Assembly (NCBI GenBank): GCA_036873135.1
Contig: JAPTYO010000010.1
Location: 11,074,634 to 11,138,633, forward strand
Source of the DNA: Clarkia xantiana subsp. parviflora
Lineage: Eukaryota > Streptophyta > Magnoliopsida > Myrtales > Onagraceae
Length of the DNA stretch: 64,000 bases
Direction of reading: 5' to 3'
A program made the position numbers and the translations under genes. Each line of letters begins with the position of its first letter. Position 1 is the first letter of the stretch. Below are positions 35,082-43,440 of this stretch, one piece after another. The notes under the pieces are model-generated. The model ran no database searches. It worked only from the letters and a program-made list of their open reading frames with translations, and was not told the DNA's origin.

Positions 35082-36999
35082 CAATATTAAATACAATTTT
35101 TGTTTGTCAAAATATTACATTATATATAAATTCAAAACATAAATCTAACACCAATCAAATATAAACAACAAACACATCATATTCATTACAAATACAAATT
35201 CAAATCCAAACACCAAATTAACAAATCCTAATAATCTAAATATACATATGTTTGTAATTTGGTACATGTTATTTATATAGGTATATTAACCATATTATTT
35301 AGTAAATGTTAGATCATATTAACATAAAAAAAAAATTTTAAAAAAAAAGTTATATATATACGCATTTCGGGGCGGGTCTACGGGGCCCCGGGTCTCTAGA
35401 CCCGGACCCGCCCCGACCTGACCCGAACCCGACCCGTGACCCGCGGGTCGGCGGGTCGGCGGGTCAAAACCGGGTCGGGGCCCCGCGGGTCAGCGGGGCC
35501 CCGAGACCCGTTGCCATCCCTAGCCACGAGTTCCTCCAGTGTGCCTGCGGGCTTTTTAGCCATCTTTTCTGCCAAGGTTGATCCAAAGCGTCCAAGGTTC
35601 CTTATGAAAGCTCTTATGATCTCACCATCAGTTATGTCCCCTTGTATATCAGCCAGGTTCTGGTTGAACCTGGTGTAATAGTTTGCTAGCGTCTCATCAT
35701 ACTCTTGTTTCACATCGTCAAGCGAACTTGTTCCCTTGAGTAGCTTCCTTTCTCCCAAATACCTTTGGAGGAACTTAGCTTTCAGTTGTGCCCATGAATG
35801 GATGCTCTTAGTTGGTAGGCTGAAGAACCAGCGCGATGCTACCCCTGATAATGTATTTGTGAACAATAGTGCCTTATAGCGGTCATCCGTTGTCCTACCC
35901 AAGAGGGAGGCCTCGTGTTGCTGGATGTGCTCCAAGGGGTCAGTCTTGCCGTTATACTTTTCTATCTTTATCAAGTGCAACGCATCAGGCACTTTGTTGT
36001 TCTCCAGCTCCGTTGTAAATGGGTGATTTGTGCCATCTCTCAGCCAGTGCAATCCATTCGTTTTGGATTCATTCATCTTCTTCGCAATCATTGCCTCTAT
36101 GTCTTCATGAGTTAGCATCACTGGTGATGGGCTATAATTTCTTTGAGGTCCATCATAGCTTATCAAAAGGCTCGCAGGGACTCCATGTCCATGATAAGGA
36201 CTGTATGTGTAACGTGGGTATCCCTGTGGGGTTGGATGCTGGAACTCTTGTCTCCTTGGTTGCTGAGGCTGTGCATTATCCCTCAATGGAGTGTATGTCC
36301 ATGCCCCTTGCGGTGCTTGGGGTTGCATTGGAGGGACGAATTGCTGCCTATCCCTTGGAGGTGGTACTTGCTCGTTTCTACCTTGACTTTCACGCTGCCC
36401 TGTTGGAGGGTGCGTGTGTTGTTCTTCTTCTGGGAATTGCTCTTCCTGCTGGTACTGCTCTTCTTGTGGGTATTGATTCGACTGCAGGTGTTGCTCCGCT
36501 TGCATATACTGTCTCTCCTACATGTTTCTCACAGCCTCTCTATATGCCAAAAGCTCATCTAGTGCATTCATGAACCCTGGAGTCAATGTTTGTGCTCCCT
36601 GCGAATGCACATGCCTCGTGTTAGTGGTATGAGCCCGGTTATTGTTTCCTTGTGCTGGCATGCCTTAAGGATACTCTTGAGGACATGCTTCATAGTGGTA
36701 CCCCTGTGGGGTGCCGTATATTGGTATCGTTGAGAAGGTGCCCCCTGTCGTGCCCCATGTTCTTGTGGTCGCCGACTCATAGGAGTTGAGGCAGTGGAGG
36801 ACTCGGCCCCAGCTGGGCGTGATGGTTCTCCTTGATTGTTTGCTTGTGGAACTTGGGGGGGTGTTTGATGCGGAGGGGGTGCAGGTTGCCCATGAGGAGT
36901 GGGTTGTCTTGCCGGGGGTACGGGCTGTCTTCTCTGATTGTTTGGTTGCCTACCGTCCCCCGGTGGACGGTCGTCTCTGAATGGTAGGCTGTTCGTCAT
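32932..36999 (-). pseudogene. E1 gag-protease-gag' polyprotein, multiply broken
   Basis: The start at 36999 (MTNS) corresponds to the E2 start. The N-terminal Pro/Gln-rich part shifts frame before 36583. The Retrotrans_gag core is open at 36505-35523 (WFFSLPTKSIHSW, FLQRYLGERKLLKG, AFIRNLGRFGS) and is cut by a hAT MITE at 34866-35522. It resumes at 34857, shifts frame near 34540, then reads a C-X2-H-X4-H-X4-C knuckle and the protease (RILVDGGSSADIL). A stop near 34052, the ILGR part at 34027-33752, further shifts, and the second gag-like module with its own knuckle (33501-32932; CDYHGTWGHKTNDC) follow. Homology to E2 is continuous despite the breaks. It would form virus-like particles and process Gag if intact; this copy is dead. 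Confidence 0.88.
34866..35522. mobile_element. hAT MITE (657 bp) inserted in E1 gag, perfect 8-bp duplication
   Basis: Starts tagggatggcaacggggcgg and ends gacccgttgccatccct+a, flanked by gccacgag at 34858-34865 and 35523-35530. Same family as 24692-25228, with GC-rich ends and a T-run core (35050-35075). Excising it conceptually rejoins the gag homology on both sides, which confirms the boundaries. Confidence 0.95.
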
Positions 37000-37033
37000 A
37001 GATCGTGTGATTGCCAGGCTTTTCTATTCAAAA

Positions 37034-37050
37034 CCCACGGACGGCGCCAA
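37034..37050 (-). promoter_or_regulatory. E1 primer-binding site
   Basis: On the minus strand TTGGCGCCGTCCGTGGG directly follows the 5' LTR. The first nine bases after the initial T (TGGCGCCGT) complement the CCA-bearing 3' end of tRNA-Asp (ACGGCG-CCA). The remaining bases do not, so the primer is only tentatively tRNA-Asp. Confidence 0.7.
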
Positions 37051-37051
37051 G

Positions 37052-37831
37052 TGTTAAGATGTGTTCCTCAGGTTGACGGGTCTCTGATCCGAGTGACACC
37101 TCTCACGGGTATTTCGCTCTTCTTTCCGATCCGCTTAGCTTAGCTTTCTGATTCTTAGCTCCACTCCTTGTAGACCTGCACAAGGGGCAGTACTGAGCAC
37201 AGAGGGGGGGGGTGAGTGGTGCTCAGTGAACCTTCTCCGATGCCTAAGTAAGTTCGGGCTCTTTAGATAGAGAAAATCCTAGAGAGAAGGCAGAGCTAAA
37301 ATGTGCGAAGATGTAAACTTGTCCAAATGAATAGAACTTGCGAAGTATATATAGGTTATGGGGGGTTAAGGTGGCTTAATGACACTGTTAATCCCTAAAC
37401 GTACTTTATTAACACATAACAGCAGGATTAAAACCTTTAAAGACACGGAGAGGTGGGTGAAAAAGTCTAAGTATGAGTCGGGTAAAATGGATGTCGGAAC
37501 CCTCGGGGTTGGATGGGAAATCCGACCCCTAAGGCTTAGGATCGACTCAGCTTGCCCGACCTCTCTTAGGGCCTGGGTCAGCTGGCCCGATCCCTCCTAG
37601 GAGAGATCGAGTGTGGTCACCCGATCCCTCCTAGGAGAGATCGGGCCGGCTAGCCCGATCTCACTTAGGTGAGACCAACGAACCGGTCCGAACGAATATT
37701 TTGCCTCGTCCGGGCCGTTCGCGTTGCGAGTGAAGTGCTCGGGTCCAAGTTTCGATTTATAATCGTAAGTGGGGCGATTAAAATAAGAGAATCTGAAAGG
37801 AGACGGGTTCAAATTAGGCGTATATCCATCA
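37052..37831 (-). repeat. E1 5' LTR
   Basis: 780 bp against 746 bp for the other E1 LTR. The extra length comes mainly from an additional cctcctaggagagatcg module near 37587-37640 and a longer G-run near 37203. It ends at 37831 beside gtaag and E2. Confidence 0.88.
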
Positions 37832-37836
37832 GTAAG
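37832..37836. repeat. Shared target duplication gtaag between E1 and E2
   Basis: The same pentamer occurs left of E1 (25920-25924), between the elements, and right of E2 (48077-48081). The junction is a perfect palindrome apart from the pentamer: ggcgtatatccatca and tgatggatatacgcc face each other across gtaag. Confidence 0.95.
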
Positions 37837-38568
37837 TGATGGATATACGCCCAATTTGAACCCGTTGACTCCCGAATCGTTTCATTTTGATTACCCTGTT
37901 AATGATTGTAAATCGAAACTTCAACCCGAACACTTCGCGAAAACCAACGGTCCGGACGAGGCCGAAGCGCTCGTCCGGCCAAGTTAGACTCACCTAGGTG
38001 AGGTCGGGTGGCCACACCCGACCTCCCCTAGGGGAACCCTATCTCCCCTAGGAGGGGTTGGGTGGCCTCACCCAACCCCTACCCTTGGGGGTCGGATTTT
38101 CCTTCCCCCCAAGGGCCCCGGCACCATTCTTGGACTCCCACACTCGGTTTATTTCCGCCAACCTTCTCCGTACCCTAAGGTCTTAATTACGTGTTTAAAG
38201 GATAATTAATTGTGTTTAAAGGTTAACGATGTCATTAAGCCACCTTAATGACATCGTTGCCTACAAATACAACACCTCCATTATTCATTTGAACATCTTG
38301 GCAAGTTGGATAATTTTGCTCTGACATCTCTCTAGCTTTATCTCTCTAAAACCGTACTGACTTAGGCATCGGAGAGGGTTCATCAGGCACCACCCCCCCT
38401 CTGTGCCTGGTATTGCCCCTCTTGCAGGGCGAGAGGAAAAGAGAAGCTAAGGACGGAAGGACACAAGCTAGGACAACACAACCCGAGAGCATCAAACCCG
38501 CAACATCTCCAGTGAGGGACAAGGCTTAGGTCGACCGCCCGTTGACCCTAGACTTTGGAACCTAACAC
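37837..38568 (+). repeat. E2 5' LTR
   Basis: Starts tgatggatatacgcccaatt and ends ggaacctaaca. A plausible TATA/leader (cctacaaatacaacacc, 38261) precedes the transcribed part; the 3' LTR copy has tataaata here, so this copy carries a C in the TATA box. It lacks about 15 bp of a cctaggggag...module relative to the 3' LTR. Confidence 0.92.
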
Positions 38569-38569
38569 T

Positions 38570-38586
38570 TGGCGCCGTCCGTGGGC
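38570..38586 (+). promoter_or_regulatory. E2 primer-binding site
   Basis: TTGGCGCCGTCCGTGGG one base after the LTR end, identical to that of E1; its first part complements the 3' end of tRNA-Asp. Confidence 0.75.
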
Positions 38587-38617
38587 TTCGACAGAAAGCC
38601 TGGCAATAACGCGAGCA

Positions 38618-40255
38618 ATGACGAACAGCAGGGCGTCTAGGCACCACCGCCCACCTGGGGGCAATAGGCGAGGGAGACAGCCTATACCTCCAGCAAGGCA
38701 GCCTGACCCAGGGAAACTGCCCGTGCACCCGGAGCCTCAAGTAACCCCACAGGCTCCCCAGCACAACAACCAGGAAGGAGGACCCTCACGCCCAGCTGGG
38801 GCTGAGTCCTCCACAGCCTCAACCCCTTTGGCAAGGAGGCCACAGAGAGAGAGGGAGCAACATGGAGTGCCATCCCAACACACGGCACCTCCTGAGGGAT
38901 ATTACTATGAGGCGCAACCCCAAGGATATCCATATGGGATGCCGACCCAAAGGAATGACAACCGCGCCCACACAACATACACAAGGCCGGCATACACACA
39001 GGGGGCACATACAGTGACCCCATGGCTGATGAGCGCCTTGGAAGAGCTACTAGCTTACAGAGAGACCCTAATGAATAGGCAAGAAAGAGAACACCAACAG
39101 GAAAGAGAAGAAGCTCAAGAAGAGGAGCAAATCCCAATGGAAGAACATCACTCGCACCCTCGAGCAGGGCAGCGAGAAGAGCAAAGAAGAAATTACCAAG
39201 AGCCACCCCCAGAGGGAAGGCAGCAATTCGTGCCTCCTAGGCAACAACAGAACGCCAGGGCTTACACCCCGTTGGGGGCGGACAAACAAGCAAGACCTCC
39301 AAGGAGGCAAGAATTCTATGAAGTACCCCAGCAGGGACACCAAGGATACACCTACAGTCCGTACCAACACGGACAAGGGATCCCGGCAAGCCCAATCTAT
39401 AACTATGGAGGCTATCCAAGAGATTACACTCCGACACCGGCGTTGATCACTCCAGAAGAGATAGAGGCAATGATAACAAGGAAAATGAATGAGTCAAAGA
39501 AACATGGCTTACATTGTCTAAGTGATAAAACCAACCACCCCTTCACGAGGGAATTGGAGATGAGCAAGGTGCCGGACTCCCTGCATACAATCCAGATTGC
39601 AAAGTACAATGGCAAGGGAGACCCTCTGGAGCATATTCAACAGCATGAAGCCTCCCTATTTGGGAGAACTACTGATGAAAGATACAAGGCACTCCTATTT
39701 TCAAAAACCCTATCAGGGGTGGCCTCACATTGGTTCTTTAGCCTACCTTCAGAGAGCATCCACTCATGGGAGCAGTTAAAGGCGAAATTCCTTCAGAGAT
39801 ATCTAGGAGAAAGGAAGCTCCTCAAAGGAACAGGCTCCATCGATGACGTGAAGCAAGAAAATGATGAGTCTTTGGCTAATTACTACACTAGGTTTAACCA
39901 AAACATAGCAGACATCCAGGGCGACATCACTGAGGGTGAGATAATACGAGCCTTCATTAGAAACCTAGGCCGCTTCGGGTCCACGCTGGCAGAAAAGATG
40001 GCCAAGAAACCAGCAAGCACCTTAGAGGAGCTAGCAGGGAGAGTAAAAACTCATATAGACCTGGAGAGGCACAGAGCAAGTAAGAAAGCCAAGATTCAAG
40101 CAGCTAAGGAAGACAATGCAAAGCCGACTAGAGGAAAGCCACCTCAGGCACCTCAACACACAAGGCAGCAGGAATGGCGTCCGCCCCAGCAAAGAAATCA
40201 AATGGGCGAACCACTGAAAGCTAGGGAAATCAACGTCATCAGTTCATCCCATTGA
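38618..40255 (+). CDS. E2 Gag (545 aa, ends early by a 1-nt deletion)
   Basis: The start at 38618 (MTNS) lies after the primer-binding site and matches the E1 start; an earlier in-frame ATG at 38555 is inside the LTR. The N-terminal 300 residues are Pro/Gln/Arg-rich and disordered-looking. The Retrotrans_gag core (about residues 330-460) includes YKALLFSKTLSGVASHWFF, FLQRYLGERKLLKG and AFIRNLGRFGSTLAEKMAKK. The frame ends at TGA 40253-40255. Comparison with E1 (atcaagttcat) shows one A missing at about 40241 in E2 (atcagttcat), which shifts the reading frame. The ancestral product was therefore a single Gag-protease polyprotein. The protein would package element RNA in cytoplasmic particles. 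Confidence 0.9.
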   Translation: MTNSRASRHHRPPGGNRRGRQPIPPARQPDPGKLPVHPEPQVTPQAPQHNNQEGGPSRPAGAESSTASTPLARRPQREREQHGVPSQHTAPPEGYYYEAQPQGYPYGMPTQRNDNRAHTTYTRPAYTQGAHTVTPWLMSALEELLAYRETLMNRQEREHQQEREEAQEEEQIPMEEHHSHPRAGQREEQRRNYQEPPPEGRQQFVPPRQQQNARAYTPLGADKQARPPRRQEFYEVPQQGHQGYTYSPYQHGQGIPASPIYNYGGYPRDYTPTPALITPEEIEAMITRKMNESKKHGLHCLSDKTNHPFTRELEMSKVPDSLHTIQIAKYNGKGDPLEHIQQHEASLFGRTTDERYKALLFSKTLSGVASHWFFSLPSESIHSWEQLKAKFLQRYLGERKLLKGTGSIDDVKQENDESLANYYTRFNQNIADIQGDITEGEIIRAFIRNLGRFGSTLAEKMAKKPASTLEELAGRVKTHIDLERHRASKKAKIQAAKEDNAKPTRGKPPQAPQHTRQQEWRPPQQRNQMGEPLKAREINVISSSH

Positions 40256-41958
40256 ACGCCACCCCAGCAACTGTCCTAAAAGAGATGCGAAATCAGAAAC
40301 TCTGGCCACCCCCTGCAAGGTGGAGAGCCCCAATGGTGGGGACACACAAGGATAGATGGTGTGATAACCATGAAGCATACGGGCATGACACGAATGAATG
40401 CTTCAGCCTAAAGCTAAGCATCAACAATGTCATCCAAAGGGGAGAACTAAAGCAGTTCGTGGATCATAGGGGCAACAGCATACAATTAGGGCCATCATAC
40501 AGGGACAAAGGCAAAAGCAAGGTAGACTACAATCCTCCACCCAACAAGAGGGGAACCATAAACATGATACACGGAGGAGTGGCATCAGGTGGCCCAACTG
40601 CTAACGCAAGGGAGGTTTACGCATCCAAACTGAGTTCAGTGCCAAGGTGGAGGAAAAGACCACGAGAAGGAGAGGAGATGAAGATTGAATTCTCGGAGAA
40701 GGACAAGAGCCACATTGTCTTCCCACATGACGATGCGTTAGTCATCACGATAGACATTGATAATTTTGATGTAAAAAGAATACTGGTAGATGGGGGCAGC
40801 TCGGCAGACCTCCTAAGCCTAAGGGTCCTAGAGGAAATAGGGAAAACAAAGGCAGACATCAAACCAGTCAACTTCCCTATGGTTGGCTTCTCAGGAGCAA
40901 CAAGTTACCCCCTGGGAATGATAACCCTGCCAGTGACCATGGGCCAAGGATGGACACAGTTGAAGGTGAACATTAACTTCTTGGTGGTTGAAAGCTTGGG
41001 AGCCTACAACGGGATCCTAGGAAGAACAACCATAAATCCATATGAAATCGTGCCATCTACCGTACACCAGAAATTGAAGTACATCACTGAGAATGGAGTT
41101 GGAGAAGTCTTGGGCGACCAACGCACTGCAAGGCAGTGCTACGTGAACTCCATGAGACGTGGATCACACAGGACAGACACAGTGGCAATGGTCATGGTAG
41201 GGACCAACCAAGCCAACAAGAAGATAAGGAGGAAACAAAGGGAAACAAAGATGAAGAACGGAGTTGCACTCCGCCTGAGCAGACAGTTTTTTCAGAGAAT
41301 GGCTAAGAAGAGACACATGAGCAAGGCTGTAAAGGTAACAAACATACCTTGGCAACCAGAAAGCGCACAAGGGAAAAGAACAAGGGACTCCATCATAAGA
41401 GGCTTCCGACACATTGATGACATCAAGCAAATGTCGAGGGAGCCAATGTCAAGCTACTTCGAAAGGTTCTCCAATTATGGTGCCAACATGGACATCACAA
41501 GAAGGGAAGCCGTCAGAGCCTTCACTAGAAACATGCATCCAAACTCATTTGAAGCATATGGAGGCCTTTACGAGATGGTCATGACAAGCACGATGAGGGA
41601 GCTCAAAGAAAAGCTAGACAAGGCATTTGCAAAGGAGATGGAGCAGCCGGAGGAAGTCCCGGAGAAAGAAGGAGAGACTGATACACTGCAAGGAGGTGTA
41701 AATTTCAAATTCACACCCCTTACAGTGAGCGTAGAAGAACTTTTTCAGAAGTACCTCAAGGAAGAGCTACCTACATGCAGAGAAGAGGGCAAGGCCTTCC
41801 TAGGAAGAGATGCACAAGGATGGTGTGAGTACCATGGGACCTGGGGGCATCAAACCAACAACTGCATGGTGCTAAAGATAGAAGTGGAGGAAATGATTTA
41901 CAATGGAGGCCTAAAGGAGTACGTGGCAACAGACAAACTGACCACCCCATATACTTAG
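40252..41958 (+). CDS. E2 protease flanked by two Gag-type zinc knuckles, with a second gag-like module
   Basis: This continues the Gag frame after the 1-nt deletion; it opens at a TTG, so it has no start of its own. Knuckle 1 is C37-X2-H40-X4-H45-X4-C50. An aspartic protease follows with D180 in RILVDGGSSADLL and the ILGR motif at 255-258. Residues about 365-465 form a second gag-like module: SSYFERFSNYGANMDI and REAVRAFTRNMHP parallel ANYYTRFNQNIADIQ and GEIIRAFIRNLGR of the first Gag. Knuckle 2 is C525-X2-H528-X4-H533-X4-C538, with the same spacing. In ordinary Ty3/gypsy elements reverse transcriptase would follow the protease; here it is replaced by the repeated gag half. E1 has the same architecture. 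Confidence 0.88.
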   Translation: MNATPATVLKEMRNQKLWPPPARWRAPMVGTHKDRWCDNHEAYGHDTNECFSLKLSINNVIQRGELKQFVDHRGNSIQLGPSYRDKGKSKVDYNPPPNKRGTINMIHGGVASGGPTANAREVYASKLSSVPRWRKRPREGEEMKIEFSEKDKSHIVFPHDDALVITIDIDNFDVKRILVDGGSSADLLSLRVLEEIGKTKADIKPVNFPMVGFSGATSYPLGMITLPVTMGQGWTQLKVNINFLVVESLGAYNGILGRTTINPYEIVPSTVHQKLKYITENGVGEVLGDQRTARQCYVNSMRRGSHRTDTVAMVMVGTNQANKKIRRKQRETKMKNGVALRLSRQFFQRMAKKRHMSKAVKVTNIPWQPESAQGKRTRDSIIRGFRHIDDIKQMSREPMSSYFERFSNYGANMDITRREAVRAFTRNMHPNSFEAYGGLYEMVMTSTMRELKEKLDKAFAKEMEQPEEVPEKEGETDTLQGGVNFKFTPLTVSVEELFQKYLKEELPTCREEGKAFLGRDAQGWCEYHGTWGHQTNNCMVLKIEVEEMIYNGGLKEYVATDKLTTPYT

Positions 41959-42231
41959 TTTCATATTCAGCACTTTTGCATGTTTAAGCTTTCTAAGTTT
42001 TCCAAAAACAACTTTTGAGAAGGAGAACTCACGAAGTTACTCCAACTCTACAACTATCTTTGATTTCCTTCAAAGGGTGCCTTGATCCACCAAAGGCATC
42101 CCAAGTGTACATAAAGCCTTGAACACTCCTAATGAAGTAGAAGTTGCTCAAAAGTATTTTTTAAAGAAGGAGATGATATAATCATTGAGTTATCCTTACA
42201 CAGATATGACATCAAGTCAACAACACCTTCA
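41959..42231. other. E2 spacer after the gag' frame
   Basis: Short non-coding stretch between the stop at 41956-41958 and the tandem array. No motif recognised. Confidence 0.4.
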
Positions 42232-43055
42232 ACGCCACCAAGAGCGTATCTTGAGAGTAGTATTCATACTACGACCTTCGACGCCCCCAAGAGCGTATCT
42301 TGAGAGTAGTTTTTATACTACGACCTTCGACGCCCCCAAGAGCGTATCTTGAGAGTAGTATTCATACTACGACCTTCGACGCACCAAGAGCGTATCTTGA
42401 GAGTAGTATTCATACTACGACCTTCGACGCACCAAGAGCGTATCTTGAGAGTGGTTTCCAAAAACTACGAATTTCGACGCCCCCAAGAGCGTATCTTGAG
42501 AGTAGTTTCTAAAACTACGACCTTTGACGCCCCCAGGAGCGTATCTTGAGGTAGATTTGCAACCTACCAGATTCGACGCCCCCAAGAGCGTATCTTGAGG
42601 TAGAAAAAACACTACCAGATTCGACGCCCCCAAGAGCGTATCTTGAGGTAGATTTCAAACTACCAGCTTCGACGCCCACCTAGAGCGTATCTTTGGTCTA
42701 ACTACTGGTGCCCTCCGGGAGCGTATCTCGTGAACAGTTTCGACGCCCTCCAGGAGCGTATCTCGTGAACAGTTTCAACGCCCACCTAGAGCGTATCTTT
42801 GGTCTAACTACTGGTGCCCTCCGGGAGCGTATCTCGTGAACAGTTTCGACGCCCTCCGGGAGCGTATCTCGTGAACAGTTTCAACGCCCACCTAGAGCGT
42901 ATCTTTGGTCTAACTACTGGTGCCCTCCGGGAGCGTATCTCGCGAACAGTTTCGACGCCCACCAAGAGCGTATCTTTGGTCTAACTACTGGTGCCCTCCG
43001 GGAGCGTATCTCGTGAACAGTATTCAACGCCCACAAAGAGCGTATCTTTGGTCTA
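42232..43055. repeat. E2 tandem repeat array (variable units around gagcgtatct)
   Basis: About 20 degenerate units, each with core gcccnccnngagcgtatct. The first part has about 50-bp units (cttgagagtagtatt...tactacgacc); the later part alternates gccctccgggagcgtatctc-gtgaacag and cccacctagagcgtatcttt-ggtctaactactggt. Units differ in length, so the array has been homogenised in blocks. It occupies the same position as the E1 array and shares its core. Confidence 0.9.
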
Positions 43056-43440
43056 GCAACACCATACATACCATTCAAAGGGTATCAGAAGAGATCATTA
43101 CACCATACTAAGAAGGATCCCATGAGAAAGTAATTTAAAAGTAAAGTGCTATGAAGAACACATAATGTTTTTTCTTGATGAGATAACAGGTATGGCATGA
43201 AGGAAAACACAAAAGAAGGATAAGTAAAGGAAACACACCAAGAGAAGAGTCCATAATCAAAAGAGTACATACAAAAGCATACGAAGTACCCATCAAAAGG
43301 CAAGTGAACCACACTGCCAACAACACAGTACGGAAAAGGAAAGCAACACGAAATCCCACAGCAAAACCAAAAGATACTCAACCCATCAAAGGGGAGAAGG
43401 AGTATGGTCGTATATACAAAGATAGTAAGATGTCAATACA

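Larger units (their letters stand above)
25925..37831 (-). mobile_element. E1: non-autonomous Tat-like Ty3/gypsy LTR retrotransposon, minus strand
   Basis: Flanked by gtaag at 25920-25924 and 37832-37836. LTRs are 25925-26670 (3') and 37052-37831 (5'). In sense order from the right: primer-binding site, broken gag-protease-gag' frame (36999-32932), tandem repeat (32640-32096), antisense gene (29268-31724, plus strand), GC-rich leader region, and a tract ending gactcgggagcacg beside the 3' LTR. No reverse transcriptase, RNase H or integrase motif was found. The coding frames carry several frameshifts and stops, and three DNA elements have landed inside (27018-27626, 28005-28503, 34866-35522). 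It is older than E2: the LTRs differ at clearly more positions, with modular length changes. Confidence 0.88.

Noticed and set aside
42300..42633. Repetitive open frames of 66-72 codons
   Set aside because: They are translations of the E2 tandem repeat and change frame from unit to unit.
42232..43055. CRISPR-like array of repeats and spacers
   Set aside because: Units vary in length and sequence and the host is a plant; this is a retrotransposon tandem repeat.
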